Assembly: GCA_022428185.1 (NCBI GenBank)
Contig: JAKMCZ010000045.1
Coordinates: 1-13,725, forward strand
Direction: 5' to 3'
Source of the DNA: Alphaproteobacteria bacterium
Lineage (GTDB): Bacteria > Pseudomonadota > Alphaproteobacteria > RS24
DNA: 13,725 bases
Shown here: piece by piece, positions 1-7,867 of the stretch
How positions within the stretch are numbered: the first letter of the stretch is position 1
How the letters are laid out: each line of letters opens with the position of its first letter
The notes under the pieces: generated by a model
The model's input: only the letters and a program-made list of their open reading frames with translations
Databases searched by the model: none
Told to the model about the DNA's origin: nothing
Translations under genes and position numbers: made by a program

Positions 1-507
1 GCAAGTGCCGCCATCGAGCACATCAATATTGGGCAGCATATCGGCAACATGCGCCGCGCTGGTCGGGCTCAAGCGCCCCGAAGGATTGGCGCTGGGCGCA
101 ACCACGGGAAAACCCAAATTGTGCAGCAGCTTTTGTGCCGTCTCATGCGCCGGAATACGCAGCGCAATCGTGTCGAGACCGCTTGATGCAAGCGGGTCGA
201 CCGGACAGTTTTCTTGTCGCGGCACAACCAGCGTTAGTGGGCCGGGCCAAAATGCCGCCGCCAGCTTTTCTGCCATATCATTGAATAGGCCGATGCGACG
301 CGCCTGCGCGATATCGGCAATATGGCAAATCAGCGGATTAAATTGCGGCCGGGCTTTGGTGGCGTAAATGGAGGCGATAGCCGCGCCATTGGTCGCATCG
401 CCGGCCAGCCCGTAAACCGTCTCGGTCGGCAGGGCGACCAACCCGCCCTGTTTCAACTTTTCGGCGCAAGCGGCAATGCCTTGTGCAGTGGCACTGTGAA
501 CGAGCAT
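1..507 (-). CDS. sua5/tsaC: L-threonylcarbamoyladenylate synthase (Sua5/YrdC family), C-terminus cut by window edge
   Basis: This enzyme makes threonylcarbamoyl-AMP from threonine, bicarbonate and ATP, the first step of the t6A37 modification on ANN-decoding tRNAs in the cytoplasm. The 169 visible residues form a YrdC fold. Seen are PTETVYGL (27-34), the KxRP and NPL elements (K51, R53, 57-59), WPGPLTLV (87-94), a RIP element (117-119) and SANPSG (139-144). The start is ATG at 507, preceded by GGGAG at a good distance (reverse complement of ctccc at 517-521). The frame is open to base 1. A short TsaC protein would be nearly complete here, whereas Sua5 proteins carry a further C-terminal domain; the window cannot tell which this is. 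It is divergent from the MBL-fold gene, with 106 nt between the starts. Confidence 0.93.
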   Translation of the reverse strand, partial: MLVHSATAQGIAACAEKLKQGGLVALPTETVYGLAGDATNGAAIASIYATKARPQFNPLICHIADIAQARRIGLFNDMAEKLAAAFWPGPLTLVVPRQENCPVDPLASSGLDTIALRIPAHETAQKLLHNLGFPVVAPSANPSGRLSPTSAAHVADMLPNIDVLDGGTC

Positions 508-548
508 AGGCAATCTCCCTATTTGCTCTCGGCAATCTATGACATATG

Positions 549-577
549 TTGTTACCAAGTGACGAGATTCGTGCCAA
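549..577 (-). promoter_or_regulatory. Candidate promoter for sua5
   Basis: On the minus strand TTGGCA (577-572) and TAACAA (554-549) are separated by exactly 17 nt. The -35 differs from TTGACA at one position; the -10 is weak. Initiation would fall near 542 and give a leader of about 35 nt. This is pattern matching only. A GATTC (GANTC) site at 566-570 sits in the spacer. I saw no equally good plus-strand promoter for the MBL-fold gene in this gap. Confidence 0.35.
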
Positions 578-613
578 GTCTTACGACGTCCGGCATCGAG
601 CAGTGAGGATATT

Positions 614-1684
614 GTGACACAAAAAGCAAAAGCGACCTCGCAGGCGCACGGCCTGCGTTATCCGTTTGATGAAAAGCCGCAGCTCGGCCAGCCGATTGAG
701 GTGGCCGATGGCGTGTTTTGGGCGCGCATGGATCTGCCCTATACGCTCGACCATATCAATGTATGGATTTTGCGTGATGGCGATGGCTGGGTGATTGTCG
801 ACACATGCGTCGATATGGACAGCTCGCGCGCGCATTGGGAAAAGATTTTTGCCGATTTCATGGGTGGCAAGCCGGTGCATAAGGTGATTGTTACCCATAT
901 GCACCCCGACCATGTCGGGCTGGCAGGCTGGCTGGTCAAACGCTTCGATGCCGATTTCCACATGTCGCGCGCCGATTATCTGATGTGCCGCACAATGGCG
1001 GCGGATACCGGTAGAAAAGCCCCCGAAGAGGGCGTTGGCTTTTATCGCGCAGCGGGTTTTGACGATTATGCTCTTGATCGCTACCGCGAACGTTTTGGCG
1101 GCTTCGGCCAGCATATTCACCCGCTGCCGCAAGCCTATAATCGGGTTAAGCAAGACGATGAAATTGAAATTGACGGTCATATTTGGCGTATCGAAATCGG
1201 CTCGGGCCATGCGCCTGAACATGCCTGTCTATACTGCCCAGAAAAGGAAGTGCTGATTTCGGGTGACCAAGTCATTCCGCGTATTTCGTCCAATGTGTCG
1301 CTGTTTCCCACCGAGCCGATGGGCAATCCGTTACAAGACTGGATTGATAGCTGCGAAAGGCTGAGCCAGGTCATTCCCGATAATGTGCTGGTCTGTCCGG
1401 CGCATAATGAGCCGTTTTACGGCCTGCATGCGCGTTTGAAGGCGCTGATTGACGGGCATGAAAATTCATTGTCGCGTTTGCATGAGGTTTGTGAAGAACC
1501 GCGCCGCGCGATTGACGGAAAAGTTTTTTCAGTGCTGTTTAAACGGCGCGTCGGGCGCGAAGTGTTTTTTATGGCAGCAGGTGAAAGCTTGGCTCATCTT
1601 ATGTGTCTGGTGCATCGCGGCGATTTGTCGATGAATTATGATGAAGATGGCGTATGTTATTATCAGCAGTCAGCGAAAGCCTGA
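614..1684 (+). CDS. MBL-fold metallo-hydrolase, LACTB2/glyoxalase II-like with C-terminal helical domain
   Basis: This is a cytoplasmic metallo-beta-lactamase-fold hydrolase of 356 residues with unknown substrate. The metal-binding set is complete: THMHPDHVG (94-102, giving H95, H97, D99, H100), H199 in GHAPEH, D218 in SGDQ and H264 in CPAHNEP. These predict a dinuclear zinc site. About 85 residues follow the core, including basic FKRRVGREVFF and ending in a helical region, resembling the winged-helix tail of LACTB2-type proteins. The start is GTG at 614, with GAGGA at 605-609 and a 4 nt spacer. There is no signal peptide. It heads the run with xseB-ispA-dxs-tlyA, and its stop is 21 nt before xseB. 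Family membership is clear, but the substrate (thioester, nucleic acid or other) is not, and position next to xseB is not proof of a nuclease role. Confidence 0.88.
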   Translation: MTQKAKATSQAHGLRYPFDEKPQLGQPIEVADGVFWARMDLPYTLDHINVWILRDGDGWVIVDTCVDMDSSRAHWEKIFADFMGGKPVHKVIVTHMHPDHVGLAGWLVKRFDADFHMSRADYLMCRTMAADTGRKAPEEGVGFYRAAGFDDYALDRYRERFGGFGQHIHPLPQAYNRVKQDDEIEIDGHIWRIEIGSGHAPEHACLYCPEKEVLISGDQVIPRISSNVSLFPTEPMGNPLQDWIDSCERLSQVIPDNVLVCPAHNEPFYGLHARLKALIDGHENSLSRLHEVCEEPRRAIDGKVFSVLFKRRVGREVFFMAAGESLAHLMCLVHRGDLSMNYDEDGVCYYQQSAKA

Positions 1685-1705
1685 CAATCTGGCAAGGAGC
1701 GCGGC

Positions 1706-1948
1706 ATGGCCGATAAAATTGAAATTGCCGAAGATATTTTGAAGCTCAGCTTTGAAGAGGCTTTGAGCGAATTAGAAAGCATTGTCGATCGTTTGGAGAC
1801 CGGCGATGTGGCGCTTGAAGAGTCGATTGAAATTTATAAACGCGGCAGCCAATTGCGCGCCTATTGCCACGAAAAATTGAAATCGGCGCAGGCCAAAATC
1901 GAAAAAATTACCGGCGATGGCGGCACGGCGCCGCTTGATACTGACTAG
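1706..1948 (+). CDS. xseB: Exodeoxyribonuclease VII small subunit
   Basis: XseB is the small subunit of exonuclease VII, which degrades single-stranded DNA from both ends to short oligonucleotides. Several XseB chains bind each catalytic XseA chain; xseA is not in this window. The protein is 80 residues, normal for the family. It shows the typical helical hairpin: SFEEALSELESIVDRLETGD (positions 15-34), then LEESIEIYKRG and a second helix ending in AQAKIEKI. The ATG is preceded by AAGGAG at 1694-1699. The stop lies 5 nt before ispA, the common alphaproteobacterial order xseB-ispA-dxs, suggesting one transcript. Confidence 0.95.
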   Translation: MADKIEIAEDILKLSFEEALSELESIVDRLETGDVALEESIEIYKRGSQLRAYCHEKLKSAQAKIEKITGDGGTAPLDTD

Positions 1949-1953
1949 CGGTC

Positions 1954-2841
1954 ATGTCTGACTTCGAAACAGATCGTCGCCATGCCAATGTGCAGGTGGC
2001 GGCGCTTTTCGACGCGCTCTTGCAAGTGCCTGACGGGCCGGAAAACCGGCTGGTTGAAGCAATGCGCTACACCACATTGTCTGATGGTAAGGGCTTTCGC
2101 CCTTATCTTTGCTATGCCTCTGCGCAGTTGTTTAATGTCGATGAAGCACACGCCATTCGCGCCGCCGCTGCGGTTGAGGCGGTGCATTGCTATTCGCTGG
2201 TGCATGATGATTTGCCGTCAATGGATGACGATGATATGCGGCGCGGCAAGCCAAGCCTGCATGTCGCCTTTGACGAGGCGACGGCGATATTGGCGGGCGA
2301 TGCGCTATTGACGCTGGCCTTTGATATTTTAAGCGATGAGGCGACACATAAGGAAGCCGGTAAACGCATCGACCTGATGGCTGCGCTGGCGCGCGCCGCC
2401 GGAATGCGCGGCATGGTGGGCGGTCAGATGATCGATTTGCAATCGCCGCAACTTGCGCTCGATGCGGGCGGATTGACCCGATTACAAAAAATGAAAACCG
2501 GCGCGCTTATCGGCTTTGCGGTCGAGGCGGGAGCGATTTTGGGTGCCGCCGATGAAGCTGAACGCCATGCGTTGACGGGCTATGCGCATGATATCGGGCT
2601 GGCCTTCCAAATCGCCGATGATGTGCTCGATGTCGATGCGGCGAGCAGCGATTTGGGTAAAACCGCCGGAAAAGATGCCGAAGACGGAAAAGTGACTTTT
2701 GCCTCGCTTTTGGGGCAGGAACGCGCCCGCGACCAAGCCGGATTATTGGTTGAGCAGGCGATTGCCCATCTCTCGATTTTCGGCGCGTCTGCCGACAGCC
2801 TGCGACAAGCTGCCGAGTTTGTGATTAATCGGCAAAACTGA
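1954..2841 (+). CDS. ispA: Farnesyl diphosphate synthase-type polyprenyl synthase
   Basis: This short-chain trans-prenyltransferase condenses dimethylallyl/geranyl diphosphate with isopentenyl diphosphate, supplying C15 (possibly C20) precursors for ubiquinone, undecaprenyl phosphate and carotenoids. It has 295 residues. The first Asp-rich motif, DDLPSMDDDD (85-94), has the two-residue insertion typical of bacterial FPP synthases. The second is DDVLD (222-226), and GGQMIDL (156-162) is present. The IPP-binding residues corresponding to E. coli K45, R48 and H77 appear retained as K46, R49 and H78, although the usual GGKRxRP reads DGKGFRP. The gap after xseB is 5 nt with no clear Shine-Dalgarno sequence, so translational coupling is likely. 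Product length cannot be fixed from sequence; GGPP synthase is the alternative. dxs, the entry enzyme of the same pathway, lies immediately downstream. Confidence 0.93.
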   Translation: MSDFETDRRHANVQVAALFDALLQVPDGPENRLVEAMRYTTLSDGKGFRPYLCYASAQLFNVDEAHAIRAAAAVEAVHCYSLVHDDLPSMDDDDMRRGKPSLHVAFDEATAILAGDALLTLAFDILSDEATHKEAGKRIDLMAALARAAGMRGMVGGQMIDLQSPQLALDAGGLTRLQKMKTGALIGFAVEAGAILGAADEAERHALTGYAHDIGLAFQIADDVLDVDAASSDLGKTAGKDAEDGKVTFASLLGQERARDQAGLLVEQAIAHLSIFGASADSLRQAAEFVINRQN

Positions 2842-2868
2842 TAAGAAGCCCGGAGTAAAGGAGCCGAG

Positions 2869-4800
2869 ATGGCTGACACGACAACACCGCTTTTGGATAA
2901 AATCGCCCGTCCCGCCGATTTGCGCGCGATGGATAAAAGCGATTTGCGCCAATTGACCGATGAATTACGCGCCGAAATGATTGACGCCGTGTCGGTAACT
3001 GGCGGCCATTTGGGTGCCGGGCTGGGCGTTGTCGAATTGACCGTGGCTTTGCATTATGTGTTTGAAACACCCGATGACCGCCTGATTTGGGACGTGGGTC
3101 ATCAGGCCTATCCGCATAAAATTTTGACCGAGCGGCGCGACCGTATTCGCACATTGCGGCAGGGCGGTGGCTTGTCAGGTTTCACCAAACGCGCCGAAAG
3201 CAATTATGATCCGTTTGGCGCAGGCCATAGCTCGACGTCTATTTCTGCCGGTCTCGGCATGGCGGCGGCACGCGATTTGGCAGGCAAAAACAATAATGTT
3301 GTCGCGGTTATCGGTGATGGCGCGATGAGCGCGGGCATGGCCTTTGAAGCGATGAATAATGCCGGTGCTATGGATAGCCGCATGGTGGTGATTTTGAATG
3401 ATAATGATATGTCGATTGCGCCGCCCGTCGGCGCGATGAGTGCCTATCTGGCGCGGATTTTATCCGGCAAAACCTATCGCTCTTTCCGTCGCCTGCTGAA
3501 AGATTTGAGCCGCCATTTGCCTGATAGTTTGCAGGAAAAAGCGCGGCAGATGGAAGAATATACGCGCGGTTTTATGACCGGCGGCACGCTGTTTGAGGAA
3601 ATGGGCTTTTATTATGTCGGGCCGATTGACGGGCATAATCTCGACCATTTACTGCCGGTTCTGGAAAACGTCAAAAGCATGAAAAACGGGCCGGTGCTGG
3701 TGCATGTGGTGACCAAAAAAGGGCATGGCTATGCGCCTGCCGAAGCATCAGATGATAAATATCACGGTGTGTCGAAATTCAACGTCGTCACCGGCGAGCA
3801 AGTGAAAGCGCAACCGAGCGCACCAAGCTACACATCGGTTTTTGCCGAGGCGTTAATCGACGAGGCGTCGCGTGACGATAAGGTGGTCGCCATTACCGCA
3901 GCCATGCCATCGGGCACCGGATTGGATAAATTTGCCCAAGCCTATCCGGAGCGTTGCTTCGATGTCGGCATTGCGGAACAACACGCCGTAACTTTCGCCG
4001 CCGGTCTGGCAAGCGAGGGCTTTAAGCCATTCGCTGCGATTTACTCGACTTTTTTGCAACGCGCCTATGACCAAGTGGTGCATGACGTGGCGGTGCAAAA
4101 CTTGCCCGTGCGCTTCGCCATTGACCGGGCCGGATTGGTCGGTGCTGACGGGCCGACCCATGCGGGCGCGTTTGACAATGCCTATCTCGGCACATTGCCC
4201 AATATGGTAATGATGGCGGCGGCTGACGAAACCGAATTGAAACATATGGTGGCGACGCAAGCCGCCTTTGACGCCCATCCCAGCGCCCTGCGCTATCCGC
4301 GCGGCGAGGGGGTTGGCCTCGACTTGCCTGAAACCGGTCAAGTGTTGGAGATTGGTAAGGGGCGCATTTTGCGTGAAGGCGGGCGTGTGTGTCTGCTCAG
4401 TTATGGCACGCGACTGGCGCAAGCCCAACTCGCCGCCGACCAGCTTGATGCGCAGGGCTTTCGCACCAGTGTTGTTGATGCACGCTTTATGAAGCCGCTC
4501 GATGAGGCGTTGATTTTGCGCTTGGCGCGCGAGCATGAAGTTTTACTGACATTGGAAGAAGGTGCGATTGGCGGTTTCGGCAGTCATGTTATGCATTTGC
4601 TGGCTGAAAACGGCGCGCTGGAAAGCGGGCTGAAATGCCGTTCACTGGTGCTGCCTGATAGCTATATCGACCATGATAAACCCGATGCCATGTATGATTT
4701 GGCGGGTCTTAATGCGGCACAGATAATCGAAACCGTGCGCGGTTTGCTGGGCACTGATGGCGCACAGATTGATGTGGTGACGCCGAAAGCCGGTGCGTAA
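2869..4800 (+). CDS. dxs: 1-deoxy-D-xylulose-5-phosphate synthase
   Basis: DXS is a thiamine-diphosphate enzyme that condenses pyruvate and glyceraldehyde 3-phosphate to DXP with loss of CO2, the committed step of the MEP isoprenoid pathway and a source for thiamine and pyridoxal synthesis. It has 643 residues, close to the family norm. Seen in order: GGHLG with H47, WDVGHQAYPHK (74-84), the ThDP/Mg motif opening GDGAMSAG (149-156) and closing at N163-N164, catalytic E370 in AEQHAVTFAAG, and DRAGLVGADGPTHAG of the pyrimidine domain. The third domain ends in a transketolase C-like fold. The ATG is preceded by AAGGAG at 2858-2863. ispA ends 27 nt upstream and tlyA starts 2 nt after the stop. 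Confidence 0.98.
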   Translation: MADTTTPLLDKIARPADLRAMDKSDLRQLTDELRAEMIDAVSVTGGHLGAGLGVVELTVALHYVFETPDDRLIWDVGHQAYPHKILTERRDRIRTLRQGGGLSGFTKRAESNYDPFGAGHSSTSISAGLGMAAARDLAGKNNNVVAVIGDGAMSAGMAFEAMNNAGAMDSRMVVILNDNDMSIAPPVGAMSAYLARILSGKTYRSFRRLLKDLSRHLPDSLQEKARQMEEYTRGFMTGGTLFEEMGFYYVGPIDGHNLDHLLPVLENVKSMKNGPVLVHVVTKKGHGYAPAEASDDKYHGVSKFNVVTGEQVKAQPSAPSYTSVFAEALIDEASRDDKVVAITAAMPSGTGLDKFAQAYPERCFDVGIAEQHAVTFAAGLASEGFKPFAAIYSTFLQRAYDQVVHDVAVQNLPVRFAIDRAGLVGADGPTHAGAFDNAYLGTLPNMVMMAAADETELKHMVATQAAFDAHPSALRYPRGEGVGLDLPETGQVLEIGKGRILREGGRVCLLSYGTRLAQAQLAADQLDAQGFRTSVVDARFMKPLDEALILRLAREHEVLLTLEEGAIGGFGSHVMHLLAENGALESGLKCRSLVLPDSYIDHDKPDAMYDLAGLNAAQIIETVRGLLGTDGAQIDVVTPKAGA

Positions 4801-4802
4801 CA

Positions 4803-5534
4803 TTGGGCAAAACCCGCCTCGACCAAAAGCTTGTAAACCTTTCTTTATTTGATAGCCGCGCGCGCGCCGCCGCCGCGATTAAGGCCGGATTGGTGCGTGT
4901 CAATGGCAAGCCTGCCGTTAAAGCGTCGATGTCGGTCAGCGATGGCGATGAAATTTCGGCTGCGGGGGAACATGAATTCGTGTCGCGCGGCGGCATGAAA
5001 TTGGCTGCCGCATTGGCGCATTTTGACTATCGGGTCAGCGGCGGCACATTCGCCGATATTGGCGCGTCGACCGGTGGTTTTACAGATGTTTTATTGCAGC
5101 ATGGCGCGGCGCATGTTTTCGCTGTCGATGTCGGTCAAGACCAGTTGCACGCGAAATTGCGCCAAGATGAGCGGGTGCGCGATATGTCAGCCATCAATGC
5201 GCGTCATTTGATGGCTGAGGATTTTGACCGCGCGCTTGATGGGCTTGTCTGCGATGTCAGTTTCATCAGCCAGACCAAAGCATTGGCGGCGCTGCTGCCG
5301 CTTATGCCGGAAAAATCTTGGGCGCTGTCGCTTATCAAACCGCAATTTGAACTTGATAAAAGCGCGCTGGGGAAAAATGGCGTGGTCAGCAATGCCGCTT
5401 TGCGACATGCGGCTTGTGAGGCGGTGCAAAACTGGTGGCAAAGCCAAAATTGGCATGTCGACGGTGTTATCGAAAGCCCGATTACCGGCCCGCAGGGCAA
5501 TGTTGAATTTCTGCTTGCGGCGCGGCGTATTTAA
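4803..5534 (+). CDS. tlyA: TlyA family rRNA (cytidine-2'-O)-methyltransferase
   Basis: TlyA uses S-adenosylmethionine to 2'-O-methylate cytidine in 23S rRNA, and in some members also 16S rRNA. The 'hemolysin' label on this family is historical. The 243 residues hold an S4 RNA-binding domain (about 3-62) and an FtsJ-like methyltransferase domain. Seen are SRGGMKL (61-67), the SAM loop DIGASTGGFTD (85-95), AVDVG with D109, CDVSFIS and KPQFE. The tetrad K66-D151-K179-E235 lines up with the K-D-K-E set of the mycobacterial enzyme at a constant offset of three. The start is TTG at 4803; upstream in frame there is only a stop at 4770 and no other start, so TTG is the only sensible choice. It lies 2 nt after the dxs stop with no clear Shine-Dalgarno, suggesting coupling to dxs. 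The short length fits the shorter (type I) TlyA class, which is an inference. Confidence 0.93.
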   Translation: MGKTRLDQKLVNLSLFDSRARAAAAIKAGLVRVNGKPAVKASMSVSDGDEISAAGEHEFVSRGGMKLAAALAHFDYRVSGGTFADIGASTGGFTDVLLQHGAAHVFAVDVGQDQLHAKLRQDERVRDMSAINARHLMAEDFDRALDGLVCDVSFISQTKALAALLPLMPEKSWALSLIKPQFELDKSALGKNGVVSNAALRHAACEAVQNWWQSQNWHVDGVIESPITGPQGNVEFLLAARRI

Positions 5535-5542
5535 TCGGGCAT

Positions 5543-5578
5543 GAAAAAGCCCGCCGCACCGAGAGATGAGACGGGCTC
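5543..5578 (-). terminator. Rho-independent terminator of the tkt-gap-pgk-fba operon
   Basis: Read on the minus strand, AGCCCG (5577-5572) and CGGGCT (5553-5548) form a 6 bp stem around an 18 nt loop, followed by a run of Ts (plus-strand A run 5544-5548). It lies 23 nt past the fba stop. The shared arm at 5549-5553 can instead pair with CGGGC at 5536-5540. On the plus strand neither hairpin is followed by a T run, so tlyA has no obvious intrinsic terminator of its own. Confidence 0.75.
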
Positions 5579-5599
5579 CTCCAAAACTTATAATAGCGG

Positions 5600-6616
5600 T
5601 TAGCCTTCCAGTGCGGCGTCCCATTGTCCTTGCGCGGCAAGGCCGTTCATTCTGGCGCGATGGGCAAAGGCGGCTTGTGCGGCAGTTACATTGCCGGTTT
5701 CGCCAAGCCACGTTTTCAGCGGTGCGGCTTGCAAAGCGCGACCATAAGAAAAACTCAATTTCCAAGCCAGACCGCCGATTTTATTCATCGCGTCGAGATG
5801 TGCGGTAGCGTCTTCATCGGACTGCCCGCCGGACAAAAAGACAATGCCCGGCACGGCTTCGGGAACGCATTTTTTGAAGCAATCAATGGTCATTTCAGCC
5901 ACTTGTTGAACGCCCGCTTGGGCATCATGTTGAGTGCCCGACAGCACCATATTGGGTTTCAAAATCGTGCCTTCCAAATGAACGTCTTGCTCAGCCAGTT
6001 GGGCATAAAGTTGGGTTAGCGCGGCGCTGGTGACCTCATAGCACCGCTCGACCGAATGGCTGCCATCCATAATTACTTCCGGCTCGACAATCGGCACAAT
6101 CTCGGCTTCCTGACACAGCGCGGCATAGCGCGCCAGCGCATGCGTGTTGGCAGCCAGACAGGCGGCTGAAGGAAGGTCATCGGAGATATTGATAACGGCG
6201 CGCCATTTGGCAAATTTTGCGCCCAGCCCGTGATATTCGCTCAGCCGCTCGCGTAACCCGTCCAGCCCCTCAGTGACCATTTCACCTGCATGACCGGCTA
6301 AATCTTTGGCACCGGCATCAACCTTAATGCCGGGCAATGCGCCAGTGTCGGCAATCACTTGCGACAATGGCGTGCCGTCAGCAGCTTTTTGACGAAGCGT
6401 CTCGTCGAATAAAATCACGCCGGAAATATTTTCCTGCATCGCTTCAGTGGTGCGAAACAGCATTTCGCGATAATCGCGGCGACTGTCTTCGGTCGAGTCC
6501 ACATTGATCGTGTCGAACCGTTTTTTTATCGTGCCGGTGCTTTCATCGGCGGCCAATATGCCTTTGCCGTCAGCCACCATAGCTTGGGCAATTGTTTCCA
6601 GCGCTTGTTTGTTCAT
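5600..6616 (-). CDS. fba: Class I fructose-bisphosphate aldolase (eukaryote-type)
   Basis: This enzyme reversibly cleaves fructose 1,6-bisphosphate to dihydroxyacetone phosphate and glyceraldehyde 3-phosphate through a lysine Schiff base, with no metal. The 338 residues match the animal/plant glycolytic aldolase family. GILAADESTGTI holds D24, and K98, K137, E178 and E180 are present. Schiff-base lysine K220 sits in EGTILKPNMVLSG, SGGQS spans 262-266, and R293 sits in SYGRALQ. The first five of these positions plus K220 equal rabbit aldolase A numbering minus 9. The C-terminus ends earlier than in animal enzymes and lacks their terminal tyrosine tail. Two ATGs lie 6 nt apart (6622 and 6616). 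GGGAG at 6627-6623 abuts the first but is 6 nt from the second, so I choose 6616. It is last in the operon, 29 nt after pgk. Confidence 0.95.
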   Translation of the reverse strand: MNKQALETIAQAMVADGKGILAADESTGTIKKRFDTINVDSTEDSRRDYREMLFRTTEAMQENISGVILFDETLRQKAADGTPLSQVIADTGALPGIKVDAGAKDLAGHAGEMVTEGLDGLRERLSEYHGLGAKFAKWRAVINISDDLPSAACLAANTHALARYAALCQEAEIVPIVEPEVIMDGSHSVERCYEVTSAALTQLYAQLAEQDVHLEGTILKPNMVLSGTQHDAQAGVQQVAEMTIDCFKKCVPEAVPGIVFLSGGQSDEDATAHLDAMNKIGGLAWKLSFSYGRALQAAPLKTWLGETGNVTAAQAAFAHRARMNGLAAQGQWDAALEG

Positions 6617-6622
6617 TGTCAT

Positions 6623-6629
6623 CTCCCTT
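6623..6629 (-). promoter_or_regulatory. Shine-Dalgarno sequence deciding the fba start
   Basis: AAGGGAG on the minus strand directly touches the ATG at 6622, leaving no spacer, but stands 6 nt before the ATG at 6616, which is near-optimal spacing. This favours the shorter product beginning MNKQ over the one beginning MTMNKQ. Confidence 0.65.
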
Positions 6630-6645
6630 GTTCTGCCTTTGGGCG

Positions 6646-7857
6646 TTACTGGCTTTTATCAAGCGCAGCGACCCCCGGTAATGTTTTGCCTTCGAGCCAT
6701 TCCAGAAAAGCGCCGCCCGCCGTTGAGACATAGGAGAAATCATCTCCTGCGCCTGCATGGTTGAGCGCGGCGACCGTGTCACCGCCGCCTGCGACGGAGG
6801 TCAATTGACCTTTTTTGGTCAACATGGCTGCGTGTTGCGCGGCTCTATTCGTCGCCGTGTCAAACGGTTCAATCTCAAACGCGCCCAATGGGCCGTTCCA
6901 GATAAGCGTCGCTGCCGCGTCAAATGCGGCGCAAATATCAGCCACCGCATCGCCTCCGGCATCAAGTATCATTTTATCATCCGGCACGGCATCGACCGCA
7001 ACCGTCTCGCCGCTTTGACCGGCGGCAAATTCAGCCGCAATTACCGCGTCGCGTGGCAGCATAATCTCGCAGCCCTGTGCCTCGGCCTCGGCCATAACAT
7101 CGCGCGCCGTGTCCAGCATGGTGTCTTCGCATAGCGACGTGCCGATGGCGTGGCCTTGCGCGGCCAAAAACGTATTCGCCATGCCGCCACCAATGACCAA
7201 TTTATCGACTTTGGCTGATAAATTACCGAGCAGGCTGAGTTTGGTGGAAACTTTGGCACCGCCGACCAGTGCGATAAGCGGGCGGTTGGGTGTTCCCAAA
7301 GCGGCATCTAGCGCCTCCAATTCAGCCTGCATCGCCAGTCCGCAATAAGTCGGCAGAAACTCAGTAATGCCGTGGGTTGAGGCATGGGCGCGATGGGCGG
7401 CAGAAAACGCATCATTAATATAGGCTGCTGCCGGTGCGGCTAGGGCTTGGGCAAAAGCCGAATCATCGGCTTCTTCACCGGCGTGAAAGCGGGTGTTCTC
7501 CAGCACGCAAATACCGCCCTCGGGTAAATCGGATAAAGCGGTTTGTGCCGCTGCGCCGATACAGTCTGCGGCAAAGCTGATGTCTTGTTTTATCAAACCG
7601 GCCAGCGCGTCGGCCACGGGGGCGAGGCTCATCGCATCATTGGGTTGACCTTTCGGGCGACCGAAATGCGACAACACGCCAATACGATAGCCTGCCTCAG
7701 ACAGTTTTTGCAGGCTTGGCAAAAGACGCGCCAGACGGGTCGCATCGCGCACCGCGCCATTATCGTCGAGCGGCACATTCAAATCAGCACGGATAAGAAC
7801 AATGCTTCCGGCGCTCAAATCGTCGGTCAGTCGGTCGAGTGTTTTGAAACCGCTCAT
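6646..7857 (-). CDS. pgk: Phosphoglycerate kinase
   Basis: Pgk transfers the acyl phosphate of 1,3-bisphosphoglycerate to ADP in glycolysis, and runs in reverse in gluconeogenesis. It has 403 residues in two Rossmann-like lobes. In the N-lobe are RADLNVPL (23-30), R41, HFGRPKG (64-70), ENTRFHAGEE and HRAHAS (155-160), which build the 3-phosphoglycerate basic patch. In the nucleotide lobe are GGAKVSTK (199-206), GGGMANTF (223-230), WNGPLGAFE, GGGDT (357-361) and STAGGA (378-383; many homologues read STGGGA). The start at 7857 lies 10 nt after the gap stop with no good Shine-Dalgarno of its own, so reinitiation from gap is likely. No key residue seems missing. Confidence 0.97.
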   Translation of the reverse strand: MSGFKTLDRLTDDLSAGSIVLIRADLNVPLDDNGAVRDATRLARLLPSLQKLSEAGYRIGVLSHFGRPKGQPNDAMSLAPVADALAGLIKQDISFAADCIGAAAQTALSDLPEGGICVLENTRFHAGEEADDSAFAQALAAPAAAYINDAFSAAHRAHASTHGITEFLPTYCGLAMQAELEALDAALGTPNRPLIALVGGAKVSTKLSLLGNLSAKVDKLVIGGGMANTFLAAQGHAIGTSLCEDTMLDTARDVMAEAEAQGCEIMLPRDAVIAAEFAAGQSGETVAVDAVPDDKMILDAGGDAVADICAAFDAAATLIWNGPLGAFEIEPFDTATNRAAQHAAMLTKKGQLTSVAGGGDTVAALNHAGAGDDFSYVSTAGGAFLEWLEGKTLPGVAALDKSQ

Positions 7858-7867
7858 CAGTGCGCGG

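Noticed and set aside
581..1222. 213-codon open frame on the minus strand opposite the MBL-fold gene
   Set aside because: It is antisense to a gene with complete catalytic motifs, has no recognisable domain, and is low-complexity in the way shadow frames are in GC-rich sequence.
3853..4536. 227-codon open frame on the minus strand opposite dxs
   Set aside because: It mirrors a conserved dxs region, and its composition (many His, Arg and Gln) is typical of a shadow frame.
5536..5553. Plus-strand terminator for tlyA (CGGGC/GCCCG hairpin)
   Set aside because: The stem is only 5 bp and is followed by CCGCACC, not Ts. The A run lies in the loop, which fits the minus-strand terminator instead.
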